From Streptomyces physcomitrii (GTDB taxonomy: Bacteria; Actinomycetota; Actinomycetes; Streptomycetales; Streptomycetaceae), in the NCBI RefSeq assembly GCF_012273655.1, contig NZ_JAAWWP010000031.1:1-59741 (forward strand): a stretch of 59,741 bases of DNA. The letters run 5' to 3'. Shown piece by piece: positions 8,001-15,420 of the stretch. Position 1 is the stretch's first letter, and every line of letters starts with the position of its first letter. Under the pieces are notes generated by a model that was given only the letters and a program-made list of their open reading frames with translations, did no database searches and was not told the origin of the DNA. A program made the position numbers and the translations under genes.

Positions 8001-9476
8001 TCAGCCCCTCAGCGCCGCCATCCAGGCCTCGACCTCCGCGGCCCGGCGGGGCAGGGCGCCCGAGAGGTTCCGGTTGCCGTCCTCGGTGACCAGGATGTCG
8101 TCCTCGATACGGATCCCGATGCCCCGGTACTCCTCGGGCACCGTCAGGTCGTCCGCCTGGAAGTAGAGGCCGGGCTCCACGGTGAGCACCATGCCGGGCT
8201 CCAGGGTGCAGTCCACATAAGCCTCGGTCCGCGCCTCGGCGCAGTCGTGGACGTCGAGGCCGAGCATGTGACCGGTGCCGGCGAGCGTCCAGCGGCGCTG
8301 GAGCCCGAGCCGGTACACCCGCTCCACGGGGCCCTCGACGATCCCCCACTCCACCAGCTTCCCGGCGAGGAGGCGCTGGGCCGCCTCGTGGAAGTCGCGG
8401 TAGGCGGCACCGGGCCGCACGGCGTCGATACCGGCCTGCTGCGCCTCGTACACCGCCTCGTAGAGGGTGCGCTGGAGCGGGGTGAAGCGGCCGCCGACCG
8501 GGAGGGTGCGGGTGACGTCGGCGGTGTAGAGGGTGCGGGTCTCCACCCCGGCGTCGAGGAGCAGCAGCTCGCCCTCGCGGACCGGGCCGTCGTTGCGGAC
8601 CCAGTGCATGATCGTGGCGTGCGGTCCTGCGGCGCAGATGGAGCCGTAGCCGACGTCGTTGCCCTCGACCCGGGCGCGCAGGAAGAAGGTGCCTTCGAGG
8701 TAGCGCTCCGAGGTGGCCTGCGCCTGGTCGAGCACCCGCACCACGTCCTCGAAGCCGCGGACGGTGGAGTCGCAGGCCTTCTGGAGTTCGCCGATCTCGA
8801 AGTCGTCCTTGACCAGGCGCAGTTCGGAGAGGAACTCCCGCAGCTCCTCGTCCCGTTCGGCGGTGGTCCGGCCGTCGAGGGCCGCCTCCACCCCGGCGTC
8901 GTGGCCGCGGACCACGCGCACCGGGCCCTCCCCGCGGGCGAGTTCCTCGCCGAGGGTGCCGACGTCCCGGCAGGGCAGGCCGTACAGCATCGCGGCCTCC
9001 GCCAGGCTGTGCCGGCGGCCGGTCCAGAGTTCGCCCCGGGCGGAGTCGAGCCAGAACTCGCCGTTCTCGCGGCTGGAGCGCGGCGGCAGATAGAGGTGGG
9101 CCCGGTGGCCGCCGTCCTCGGCGGGCTCCAGGACGAGGACGCCGTCGAAGGTCTGGTCGCCGGTCAGATGCACATACGCGGTGGCGGCCCGGAACGGGTA
9201 ATCGCTGTCGTTGGAGCGGACCTTGAGGTTTCCGGCCGGGACGACGAGCCGCTCACCGGGGTAGCGGGCGGACAGCGCCGCGCGGCGGCGGGCGGTGTGC
9301 CCGGCCTGGGGCAGCGGGGCGAGATCGCGCAGTGCGGTGTCGGCCCAGCCGGAGGCCATCAGCTCGGCCAACTCCGGTGAGACCTGCGGGTAGAGCCGGT
9401 TCTTGCGGTTTCCGGCGACCGGCGCCCGGCCGGCCGCTGCACTCGCGGATCCGGCGGGGGTGCGCTCGTCCGTCAC
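8001..9476 (-). CDS. pepP: Xaa-Pro aminopeptidase (M24B)
   Basis: A 491-residue cytoplasmic metallopeptidase that removes an N-terminal residue linked to proline. GTG 9476 is chosen because GAGGAG precedes it by about 7 bases; the overlapping ATG at 9481 is out of frame and stops at once. The N-terminal domain (AMP_N) spans about 40-190. The pita-bread catalytic domain carries the dimetal ligands in LLLDAGVETRTLYTADVTRTLP (two Asp), GTGHMLGLDVHD (His), LEPGMVLTVEPGLYF (Glu) and IRIEDDILVT (Glu). Length and motifs fit full-length PepP. It is transcribed alone and ends tail to tail with a GntR gene. Streptomyces often has two PepP paralogues, so which one this is cannot be told. Confidence 0.92.
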   Translation of the reverse strand: MTDERTPAGSASAAAGRAPVAGNRKNRLYPQVSPELAELMASGWADTALRDLAPLPQAGHTARRRAALSARYPGERLVVPAGNLKVRSNDSDYPFRAATAYVHLTGDQTFDGVLVLEPAEDGGHRAHLYLPPRSSRENGEFWLDSARGELWTGRRHSLAEAAMLYGLPCRDVGTLGEELARGEGPVRVVRGHDAGVEAALDGRTTAERDEELREFLSELRLVKDDFEIGELQKACDSTVRGFEDVVRVLDQAQATSERYLEGTFFLRARVEGNDVGYGSICAAGPHATIMHWVRNDGPVREGELLLLDAGVETRTLYTADVTRTLPVGGRFTPLQRTLYEAVYEAQQAGIDAVRPGAAYRDFHEAAQRLLAGKLVEWGIVEGPVERVYRLGLQRRWTLAGTGHMLGLDVHDCAEARTEAYVDCTLEPGMVLTVEPGLYFQADDLTVPEEYRGIGIRIEDDILVTEDGNRNLSGALPRRAAEVEAWMAALRG

Positions 9477-9578
9477 GTCATGCCTCCTCGGGGGCCGCCG
9501 CTCCCGGTGGGCGCGGCGCAACAGCGGTAACAGTGCAATGTCACATGCTATAGACCGCCGCCGAGACGGGACAGAGAC

Positions 9579-9628
9579 GGGCGGCCTGGGGCCGATGAGC
9601 GCTGCTGCTCCTCGGCCCCAGGCCGCCC
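9579..9628 (-). terminator. Strong hairpin behind the histidine-rich gene
   Basis: A perfect 17-bp stem, 9579-9595 with 9612-9628, and a 16-base loop. It sits 63 bases after the stop of the histidine-rich gene and about 100 bases before the pepP start, so it probably ends that transcript and insulates pepP. Confidence 0.75.
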
Positions 9629-9691
9629 GCGGTCGTACGGGAGGGGTCGCCTTACGGCGCCTGACGCGGCCGGACCGGTCCCGGACGGGGC

Positions 9692-9994
9692 CTAGTGGTC
9701 GTCCCAGTGGCCGTCGTGGGCCGCGTGCCGGTGGCCGTCGTGCACATAGTCGACGTGGTCGCCGTGCGGGACCGCGACATGGCCGCAGCCCTCGCCGTGC
9801 GCGTGCTCGTGGCCGCGGTGCTCCTGGTGGGCGCCGCGCTTGCACTCGTCCACATGACCGTCGTGGCCGCGGTGCAGGTGCCCGTCGTGGGCGTAGTCGA
9901 CATGGCCGTCGTGCGGCACGGCGACATGGCCGCAGCCCTCGCCGTGGGTGTGCTCGTGCCCGGGGTGGGTCGGGTGTTCCGCTGCTGTGGTCAC
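9692..9994 (-). CDS. Histidine-rich two-repeat small protein, probable metal binder
   Basis: A 100-residue protein starting at GTG 9994, with GGAG about 10 bases upstream. By count 27 of 100 residues are histidine, with many Asp/Glu and three cysteines. It is built from two near-identical units of about 40 residues, each containing GHEH(T/A)HGEGCGHVAVPH and HVDY(A/V)HDGH(L/R)H, joined by DECKRGAHQEHR. There is no signal peptide or membrane segment, so it should act in the cytosol. The composition suggests storage or buffering of zinc, nickel, cobalt or copper; I know of no defined family. I found no zinc-uptake-regulator-like palindrome upstream. It is divergent from a GH25 lysozyme gene. Confidence 0.75.
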   Translation of the reverse strand: MTTAAEHPTHPGHEHTHGEGCGHVAVPHDGHVDYAHDGHLHRGHDGHVDECKRGAHQEHRGHEHAHGEGCGHVAVPHGDHVDYVHDGHRHAAHDGHWDDH

Positions 9995-10321
9995 CGTGGG
10001 TCAACTCCATGGGTCCGAAACTTCTGCTTTGTCACCTCTTGTCGAGGCTGGCACAGGCGGCCCGTACCGGCAAAGCAGGGCCCGGCCGCCGCGCCGGAGG
10101 GCGGCCGTACGGGCGCGGGGCAGCGGTCCGGGGACTGCGAAGTGTGTTCGGTATGTGACCGGAAGGCGTGCCCGCTCCCCCGGTCCGCCGTGGTCCGGGC
10201 GGGGTCCCGCGGGGCGCGGCGCCCCTGTGACGGCACGGTTACGGCTCGCCGGGGGTGGGCCCCCGCGTCACTGGGAACACCCCAAGTAACGGGGAAACAA
10301 GCCGAGTTCGCGGAGGGCCGG
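9995..10321. other. Divergent intergenic region, His-rich gene / lysozyme
   Basis: These 327 bases should hold both promoters. GGGAACACCCCAAGTAACGGG near 10269-10290 has a GGAAC start like an ECF-sigma -35 element, but no matching -10 was clear. I compared the region by eye with the ydaO-type c-di-AMP riboswitch found upstream of other Streptomyces wall hydrolases and saw no match. No small gene is evident. Confidence 0.4.
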
Positions 10322-10876
10322 ATGATCTACGGGGTCGATGTCAGCAGCCATCAGCCGACCGACTACAGCACCAAGGGACTCTCGTTCGTCTTCATCAAGT
10401 CGACCGAGGGCCGTTCCTACATCAATCCCAGGCTGGCCGGACAGACGAAGACCGCCCGGGACGCGGGCTGCCTCCTCGGCTTCTACCACTTCCTGTGGCC
10501 CGGCAACATCAAGGCGCAGGCCGAGTACTTCGTCGGCAAGACCCCGGAGAAGGCGGGGGACTTCCTCGCCTGCGACTGGGAGATGAACGGCAGCGGGACC
10601 TACGCGAGCAACGCGGAGAAGGACCAGTTCATCAAGGAGGTCCGCAGGCTGCGCCCGCACAACAAGGTGCTCCTGTACTGCAACCGGGAGTTCTGGCTCA
10701 ACCGGGACACCACCTCGTACGCGGGCGACGGGCTGTGGATCGCCGACTACGTGACGGCGGGCAAGCCGCGGATCAAGGCCGACTGGGCCTTCCACCAGTA
10801 CACGGACACCCCGCTCGACAAGAACGCCGGCGACTTCCGCAGCAAGGAGACGCTGCGGGAGTGGGCCCAGCGCTGA
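10322..10876 (+). CDS. GH25-family lysozyme-like muramidase, no signal peptide
   Basis: A 184-residue single-domain protein. ATG 10322 follows GGAGGG. It opens directly with MIYGVDVSSHQ, the first catalytic strand of GH25 (Asp6), followed by FVFIKSTEG, GFYHFL, ACDWEM (catalytic Asp-x-Glu) and WIADY, then ends with the barrel's last strand AFHQYTD. The family cleaves the MurNAc-GlcNAc bond in peptidoglycan. Because the fold begins at residue 2, there is no room for a signal peptide or wall-binding module. The enzyme must stay in the cytosol, leave by lysis, or use another export route. A hairpin follows the stop, convergent with the EF-hand gene. Confidence 0.88.
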   Translation: MIYGVDVSSHQPTDYSTKGLSFVFIKSTEGRSYINPRLAGQTKTARDAGCLLGFYHFLWPGNIKAQAEYFVGKTPEKAGDFLACDWEMNGSGTYASNAEKDQFIKEVRRLRPHNKVLLYCNREFWLNRDTTSYAGDGLWIADYVTAGKPRIKADWAFHQYTDTPLDKNAGDFRSKETLREWAQR

Positions 10877-10958
10877 GCCGGGGCGTCCGGACGGGGCGCC
10901 GGGCCCGGGGGCGCTTGCCCGCCCGCCGGGCGCCGGACGCGGCCCCGGAACGCCGAGC

Positions 10959-10985
10959 GGCCCGGCACCCTCGCGGGGCCGGGCC
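10959..10985. terminator. Hairpin between convergent lysozyme and EF-hand genes
   Basis: The stem is GGCCCGGC (10959-10966) with GCCGGGCC (10978-10985). It lies between two converging genes and could serve both strands. Confidence 0.6.
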
Positions 10986-11002
10986 ACTGGGCGGACGGCG
11001 GG

Positions 11003-11218
11003 TCAGGCCTTGTTGAGGCTCGCCCAGAACTCGTCGAAGGACAGCACCTTGTCCCCGTTGGCGTCCTTGGAGGCGATGATGCTCTCCGCCACGGACTCGG
11101 TGACGCGGAAGTCCCCGAGCTGCGCCATGGCGCTCTTGTACTCGGCCGCGGTGATGTAGCCGTCGCCGTCCGCGTCGTAGCGCTCGAACGCCTTGCGTGC
11201 TTCCTCGATGCTCGTCAC
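11003..11218 (-). CDS. Small EF-hand calcium-binding protein
   Basis: A 71-residue protein with two canonical EF-hand loops, DADGDGYITAAE and DANGDKVLSFDE, each with Asp/Asn at positions 1, 3 and 5 and Glu at 12, separated by an amphipathic helix linker. GTG 11218 (VTSIEEARKAFERYD) is preferred because GAAGGGG lies about 9 bases upstream and related Streptomyces Cab proteins begin at this point. ATG 11242 would add eight residues. It has no signal peptide, so it is a cytosolic calcium sensor or buffer of the calcyphosin-like Cab type. It is the only EF-hand gene in the window and has no obvious partner. Confidence 0.9.
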   Translation of the reverse strand: MTSIEEARKAFERYDADGDGYITAAEYKSAMAQLGDFRVTESVAESIIASKDANGDKVLSFDEFWASLNKA

Positions 11219-11370
11219 CGAATCCGCCCCTTCTTGCTGCATGGATGACGGGGTCAGATTATCCGTACGCGAACGGAGCCCGCCGGGCGCCCGTCGCGGC
11301 TGTGTCCCAAGTGGTACCCGGGGCGCGGCGGATGCCCGGCGGATTCACCGGATCCGCCGGCACACAGCGC

Positions 11371-11964
11371 TCAGCGCCAGGAGGCGTAGTGCGGGTTGCT
11401 GCGGCACTCGTCCATGATCTCGGTCTTGGTCTGCCGGTCGACCGGGCAGACACCGAGGATGTACTCGCGGGCGATGCCGCCGGGGAAGGCCACCTCGCGC
11501 TGGTTCGCCCAGCGGTGCGTGTCGCCGATGGTCTTGTTGACGTCGATGCCGCCGGGGGCGTCGATGTAGTAGTTGAAGCCGCTCTTCCACTGCTTGTACA
11601 GGTCGTGGTCGTAGGTCGTGGAGACGTACGGCGAGGGCTGGTTGACGAGGACGTACTTCTCGACGTCGTACTGGCCGTCCAGCGGCGCCTTGGGCTGGAA
11701 GCCCTCCTCGAAGACGGTCTCCGGGGCGCGGCCGTCGGCGCGGTAGAGGGTCTCGCAGCTGGTGCGCCAGGTGGGCTCCGGGGTGATGCGCCCGACGTCC
11801 ACGCGGCGGTCGGCGGCCGGGGTCAGCGGGTCGTAGACCTGGGGGCAGGCCGGGGCGGCGGCGGCCGCGGGGGAGGTCGAGGTGGCGATCGCCGGTCCCG
11901 CGAGGAGCGCGGCGAAGGCGAGCGCGACGGCGGCTGCGCGCCGCCGGATACGAGGTGTGATCAT
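11371..11964 (-). CDS. Secreted mono-ADP-ribosyltransferase of the scabin/pierisin type
   Basis: A 197-residue precursor from ATG 11964 (GTG 12009 is an alternative). Residues 1-37 form a signal peptide (RIRRRAAAVALAFAALLAGPAIA, then SPAAAAA). The mature part shows the R-S-E signature of cholera-toxin-like ADP-ribosyltransferases: LYRAD (Arg75), the STT motif at 115-117, and NQREVAFPGGI with the Q-x-E pair Gln155/Glu157. Four cysteines (40, 70, 173, 187) could form two disulfides. The pattern and size match scabin of S. scabies and the S. coelicolor homologue ScARP, which transfer ADP-ribose from NAD to guanine bases. The substrate here is inferred from family only. No immunity gene is adjacent. 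The native role in Streptomyces is not known. Confidence 0.82.
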   Translation of the reverse strand: MITPRIRRRAAAVALAFAALLAGPAIATSTSPAAAAAPACPQVYDPLTPAADRRVDVGRITPEPTWRTSCETLYRADGRAPETVFEEGFQPKAPLDGQYDVEKYVLVNQPSPYVSTTYDHDLYKQWKSGFNYYIDAPGGIDVNKTIGDTHRWANQREVAFPGGIAREYILGVCPVDRQTKTEIMDECRSNPHYASWR

Positions 11965-12147
11965 GCCGGAAGGATCGGGGCGCCCGGGCGCCGGAGGCGG
12001 GACCTTCACCCTCCGGTCGGCGTGTCCCCGAGTTCCGCCCCCTGGACGCCCGTTGACGCCGGGGAGATGAGGAGATGAGACGACGAGCGGGCCCCCGCGC
12101 CCCGTTCCGGCCGCGGCAGGCCCGCCCGTGACCTCAGCTGCCGGCCG

Positions 12148-13356
12148 TCAGCGGAAGACGCCGGTGTGGCCGAGCGAGTAGCGCCCCGGCTGCGGGTAGA
12201 CGGCGAGTCCGTGCGGGCCGCTGCCGACCGGGATGCGGGCGAGCTGCCTGCCGGTGCGGGTGTCGATCGCGTAGACCTCCTCGTCGTAGCGGCCGGAGAG
12301 CCAGAGGACCTTGCCGTCGGCCGAGACGCCGCCCATGTCGGGGCTGCCGCCGTCCGGCAGGCGCCACTTGGCGGCCACCTTGCCCTTGGCGAACTCGAAG
12401 ACGGAGATGGTGCCCTCGCCGCGGTTGGAGACGTACATCTGCCGCGAGTCCCTGCTGACGTACAGCCCGTGCGCGCCCTTGCCGGTCTTGAGCAGCTCGG
12501 GCTGGCTGAACTTCGCGCCGTCGAGGACCCACACCCCGTCGGCCATCATGTCGGCGATGTAGAAGGTCGTGCCGTCCGGCGAGATCTTCACGTCCTGCGG
12601 CATGGCGCCCTCGAAGGGGAGCTTCTGCCGGGCGACCACCTTCATCCGGGCGGTGTCGACCTTGAGGAGTTCGCCGGAGAACTCGCAGGAGACGATGAAG
12701 TAGCGGCCGTCGCGGGAGAAGTCGGCGTGGTTGACGCCGTAGCAGCTGACCGGCTCGGTCCGCTTGCGCTCCATGGTGTGCGCGTCGCGGAAGACGAGTT
12801 CCCGGTCCAGCGAGGCCATCACGATCGCGTACTTGCCGTCCGGGGTGAAGTACAGGTTGTACGGGTCGTGCACGTCCACCGGCTTGCCCGCCTTGCCGGT
12901 GCGGGGGTCGATCGGGGTCAGGCTGTTGCCCTTGTCGTTGTTGACCCAGAGCGTCTTGAGGTCCCAGGAGGGCACCACGTGCTGGGGCTGCGCGCCGACC
13001 CGGATGGTCCTGATCACCTTGTACGTCTTCGGGTCGATCACGGAGACCGTGTCGGAGTTGGTGTTGGGCACGTACACCCGGGAGGGGAAGTCCTTGACCA
13101 CCGGCGAGAGCCTGCCGGGGCGGTCGGCGGCGTACAGGTCGCGCGGATCGGTCACCGGCGGCATGCCGGGCAGCGCCCGCTCGGGCCGCGACTTAGCGGC
13201 CCGGGCGGCGCCGGGGCTGCCGGAGTCCTTCTTCGCGGGCTCACCGGCGCCGGAGCCGCCGCCGCATCCGGCGAGGACGGCGAGGGCGGCACAGGCGAGC
13301 AGGGCGCCGGTGCGCCGGGTCAGGGGGCGCCGGGTGGCGGCGGGGCGAGGGGGCAT
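12148..13356 (-). CDS. YncE-like beta-propeller lipoprotein
   Basis: A 402-residue predicted lipoprotein with lipobox LAVLAGC (Cys31) followed by a Gly/Ser-rich linker. Residues about 85-400 form repeated YVTN-type blades, for example SRVYVPNTNSDTVSVIDPKTYKVI, RQMYVSNRGEGTISVFEF and GPHGLAVYP. The fold usually binds ligands or partner proteins rather than catalysing. Its ATG (13356-13354) overlaps the stop of the upstream NodB-like lipoprotein gene as TGATG, so the two are translationally coupled and likely work at the same outer face of the membrane. The ligand is unknown; a redox-enzyme-linked role is possible but unsupported here. Confidence 0.85.
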   Translation of the reverse strand: MPPRPAATRRPLTRRTGALLACAALAVLAGCGGGSGAGEPAKKDSGSPGAARAAKSRPERALPGMPPVTDPRDLYAADRPGRLSPVVKDFPSRVYVPNTNSDTVSVIDPKTYKVIRTIRVGAQPQHVVPSWDLKTLWVNNDKGNSLTPIDPRTGKAGKPVDVHDPYNLYFTPDGKYAIVMASLDRELVFRDAHTMERKRTEPVSCYGVNHADFSRDGRYFIVSCEFSGELLKVDTARMKVVARQKLPFEGAMPQDVKISPDGTTFYIADMMADGVWVLDGAKFSQPELLKTGKGAHGLYVSRDSRQMYVSNRGEGTISVFEFAKGKVAAKWRLPDGGSPDMGGVSADGKVLWLSGRYDEEVYAIDTRTGRQLARIPVGSGPHGLAVYPQPGRYSLGHTGVFR

Positions 13357-14183
13357 CAGCTCAGCAGCTCCGTGGTGGTCACGGCCTTGAGGCCGCGGCG
13401 GGCGAGTTCGTCGAGGAGGGCGGGCAGGGCGGCGACCGTGCCGGGGTAGCCGAAGTGCAGGCTCACCACCGCGCCGGGGGCCGCGCGGGCGGCGACGGTG
13501 CGGACCACCGCGGCCGGGCCCGGCGAGGTGTGGTCGAGCGAGTCCACGCCGTAGGACAGGACGTGCGGGTACCCCTCGGCGCGGGCGAGCGCGGCCACCA
13601 GGGGCGAGGCGCGGCGGGTGCGGGAGGGGCGGAACCAGGTGCCGGGTGCGCCGGTGAGCCGCCGCAGCCGCCGGGCACAGTCCGCGATCTCGGCGCGGGC
13701 CTCGTCCCGGGGCAGGGCGTTGATGTCGAGATGGCGCTGGGTGTGGTTGCCCAGCTCATGGCCGCCGTCGAGGACGCGGCGGGCGAGCGCGGGGTACTCG
13801 TCCAGCCAGGTCCCGACGGCCAGGACGGTGATCCGGGCGTCGGCGCGCTCGGCCTCGGCGAGCAGGGCGCGGGCCGTCGCGGGCGTCCCCCGCCCGTGGA
13901 AGGTGAGCGCGATCCGCGGACGCCCGGCGGGGCCGCGCTCGATCTGCTCGGGGAGCCCGGGGAAGCGGCGGGGCCCCGGCGCCGGGGCGTGGTGCCGGGC
14001 ACGCGCGGAGGCACCGGGCGAGGGGGTCGCGGAGACGCCGCCGGTTCCGGGCGGGGCCGTACGGGCGGACGCGCCGGGGCCGTCCGCTTTGGTGCTCGCG
14101 CATCCGGCGGCGAGCGGGGCGAGGACACCCGCGGCGCTCATCCGCAGGGCGGTACGGCGATCGGTCGTGGTCACTCGCCCCAT
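13356..14183 (-). CDS. NodB-like polysaccharide deacetylase lipoprotein with altered metal motif
   Basis: A 275-residue protein. ATG 14183 is used; GTG 14174 (VTTTDRR) is an alternative. The N-terminus has RRTALRM, a twin-arginine-like motif, and lipobox LAPLAAGC (Cys28), so probably a Tat-exported lipoprotein. The NodB domain shows motif 2 GNHTQRH and a motif 3-like WFRPSR, while motif 4 resembles DSLDH and motif 5 SLHFG. Motif 1, normally TFDDG, reads TFHGRG: the catalytic-base Asp is His and the metal-binding Asp is Gly. Activity is therefore uncertain; this may be a divergent deacetylase or a binding protein acting on peptidoglycan or another polysaccharide. Its stop overlaps the start of the YncE-like gene. 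Confidence 0.85.
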   Translation of the reverse strand: MGRVTTTDRRTALRMSAAGVLAPLAAGCASTKADGPGASARTAPPGTGGVSATPSPGASARARHHAPAPGPRRFPGLPEQIERGPAGRPRIALTFHGRGTPATARALLAEAERADARITVLAVGTWLDEYPALARRVLDGGHELGNHTQRHLDINALPRDEARAEIADCARRLRRLTGAPGTWFRPSRTRRASPLVAALARAEGYPHVLSYGVDSLDHTSPGPAAVVRTVAARAAPGAVVSLHFGYPGTVAALPALLDELARRGLKAVTTTELLS

Positions 14184-14392
14184 TTAAGGGGGGTTGGGCG
14201 CAGAAGCCGATGATTTGACCGGTCACCTGCCCGCCGGGTCGCCGCCGCCGACCCTTCCGAATCCGGAAGCGACACCTGTCAAAGCTCTGCGGAAGCTCAA
14301 ATTCATCCACCCTATTGCAGGGCCGTGGCTCACATCACCATGGATTCACCTTCCGTATGCCGCATTAGTTGAACTATGTCGCTTTCGCGGCT

Positions 14393-14421
14393 TTGAATTG
14401 TGCGGCGACCCCTGCCATAGT
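14393..14421 (+). promoter_or_regulatory. Candidate promoter with no protein gene downstream
   Basis: TTGAAT (14393-14398) and CATAGT (14416-14421) are separated by exactly 17 bases, close to the sigma-HrdB consensus. Downstream on this strand there is no coding frame before the hairpin at 14505-14548, so a transcript of about 120 bases would be made. Confidence 0.4.
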
Positions 14422-14504
14422 CGTAGCCAACGACCCCCATTGACCCGGGCCAGGTCGTCGACAGCCGCCGGGGATCTCACCCCCCGAGGATCCCCGGCGC
14501 TCCG

Positions 14505-14548
14505 CAGAAGCCCCCGTGAGCCGATTCGCTCGGCACCGGGGGCCTCTG
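14505..14548. terminator. Hairpin behind the ATP-binding gene, usable on both strands
   Basis: The stem CAGAAGCCCCCG (14505-14516) pairs with CGGGGGCCTCTG (14537-14548) with one mismatch, followed on the plus strand by TGTTTCC. It lies 33 bases after the minus-strand ATP-binding gene and about 80 bases after the plus-strand promoter at 14393. Confidence 0.6.
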
Positions 14549-14580
14549 TGTTTCCGCTCCAGGGACGGGAAGTACGGAGT

Positions 14581-15084
14581 TCAGCGTTCGAGGACGCGGA
14601 TCTCGAACCAGGTGGTCTTGCCGCGGGGCAGCAGATCGACACCCCAGCGGTCCGAGAGCCGGTCGACGAGGAAGAGGCCGCGGCCGGAGAGGTCGAGGCT
14701 CTGCACCGGCATCAGACAGGGCAGCCCGCGCGAGGGGTCGCGGACCTCGACGCGCAGCCAGCCCCGGCGGCGCACCATGCGCAGCCCGAAGCCGCGGGCG
14801 CCGGTGTGGCGGACGGCGTTGCCGACGAGTTCCGAGACGAGGTGCACGGTGTCCTCGGCATGCCGGGGGGTGAGCGCCCACTGCCGCAGGACGACGAGCT
14901 GGGCGAGGCGGCGGGCGACGGCGGCGGACTGCGGGCGCGAGGGCAGCAAGACCTCCGCCTCGGCCGGATTCCCGTAGGTTTCGAGGGCCTTCAGCGCGCG
15001 TTCGTCCTCGACGGCAGGCGACCATCGCGCCGCGGTCTCCCGCGGCTGCTCGACACCCTCCAGGCCCGCCATGGAGCCCATCAT
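14581..15084 (-). CDS. RsbW-like ATP-binding (HATPase_c) regulator
   Basis: A 167-residue soluble protein from ATG 15084; ATG 15081 and 15072 are alternatives and none has a clear ribosome binding site. The GHKL ATPase fold shows an N-box (SELVGNAVRHT), a G1-like DPSRG and a G2 box (GRGLFLVD), ending with TTWFEIRV. Streptomyces encode dozens of such proteins, which act as anti-sigma serine kinases or partners of anti-anti-sigma factors. The partner sigma factor is not in this window, so the target is unknown. A perfect 14-bp palindrome lies 75 bases upstream and may be its operator. The gene is followed by a hairpin. Confidence 0.85.
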   Translation of the reverse strand: MMGSMAGLEGVEQPRETAARWSPAVEDERALKALETYGNPAEAEVLLPSRPQSAAVARRLAQLVVLRQWALTPRHAEDTVHLVSELVGNAVRHTGARGFGLRMVRRRGWLRVEVRDPSRGLPCLMPVQSLDLSGRGLFLVDRLSDRWGVDLLPRGKTTWFEIRVLER

Positions 15085-15158
15085 GGCCGCCGAATTGGCC
15101 GCCCGGAGGCGTTATCCGGTATTCACTCCGCCACCCTCCGCGATCGGCGGCTTTCCCT

Positions 15159-15172
15159 GAGTCATATGACTC
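15159..15172. promoter_or_regulatory. Perfect palindrome GAGTCATATGACTC
   Basis: A 14-bp perfect dyad standing out from the GC-rich background, 75 bases upstream of the ATP-binding gene. It looks like a dimeric regulator's operator; the regulator is unknown. Confidence 0.45.
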
Positions 15173-15322
15173 TGGCACTAATCACCGGCGCACAACCCCT
15201 CTGAGCTGCACGGATGACCGGACGGGAAGTTGAACGGTAGTCAGGGACCAAGAACGTGAACCCTCCTCAAAGAGTTCAATCCGCCCCCAGGGGGGAACTC
15301 CCGCGAGCGCATCGAACGAGCC

Positions 15323-15351
15323 GCGCGAGGGCGCTTTCCGGCCCCTCGCGC
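15323..15351 (-). terminator. Terminator of the enoyl-CoA hydratase gene
   Basis: The stem GCGCGAGGG (15323-15331) pairs with CCCTCGCGC (15343-15351), 70 bases after the minus-strand stop at 15421. Confidence 0.6.
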
Positions 15352-15420
15352 CGACCCGGTATCCCCGCCCGGGAAGCCCGGCCGCCGTCCGATGGCGGCG
15401 GCGGCCGAACCCCCGCCGCC

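Larger units (their letters stand above)
14184..14580. other. AT-richer intergenic region with possible small-RNA unit
   Basis: These 397 bases are clearly less GC-rich between about 14280 and 14430. They hold TTCCG-N4-CGGAA near 14255-14270, a consensus TTGACA on the minus strand near 14277 in front of the NodB-like gene, and, on the plus strand, a good promoter followed by a hairpin (separate entries). No plausible protein gene was seen. Confidence 0.5.
15085..15420. other. Intergenic region upstream of the ATP-binding gene
   Basis: These 336 bases contain the palindrome at 15159-15172, the spaced inverted pair TTGAAC/GTTCAA around 15233-15280, and the enoyl-CoA hydratase terminator at 15323-15351. 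I see no gene. Confidence 0.5.

Noticed and set aside
9995..10321. ydaO-type riboswitch before the lysozyme gene
   Set aside because: Streptomyces wall hydrolases often have one, but the conserved blocks could not be found here by eye.
10322..10876. Prophage remnant around the lysozyme
   Set aside because: No integrase, portal, capsid, tail or holin genes are near and the neighbours are ordinary chromosomal genes.
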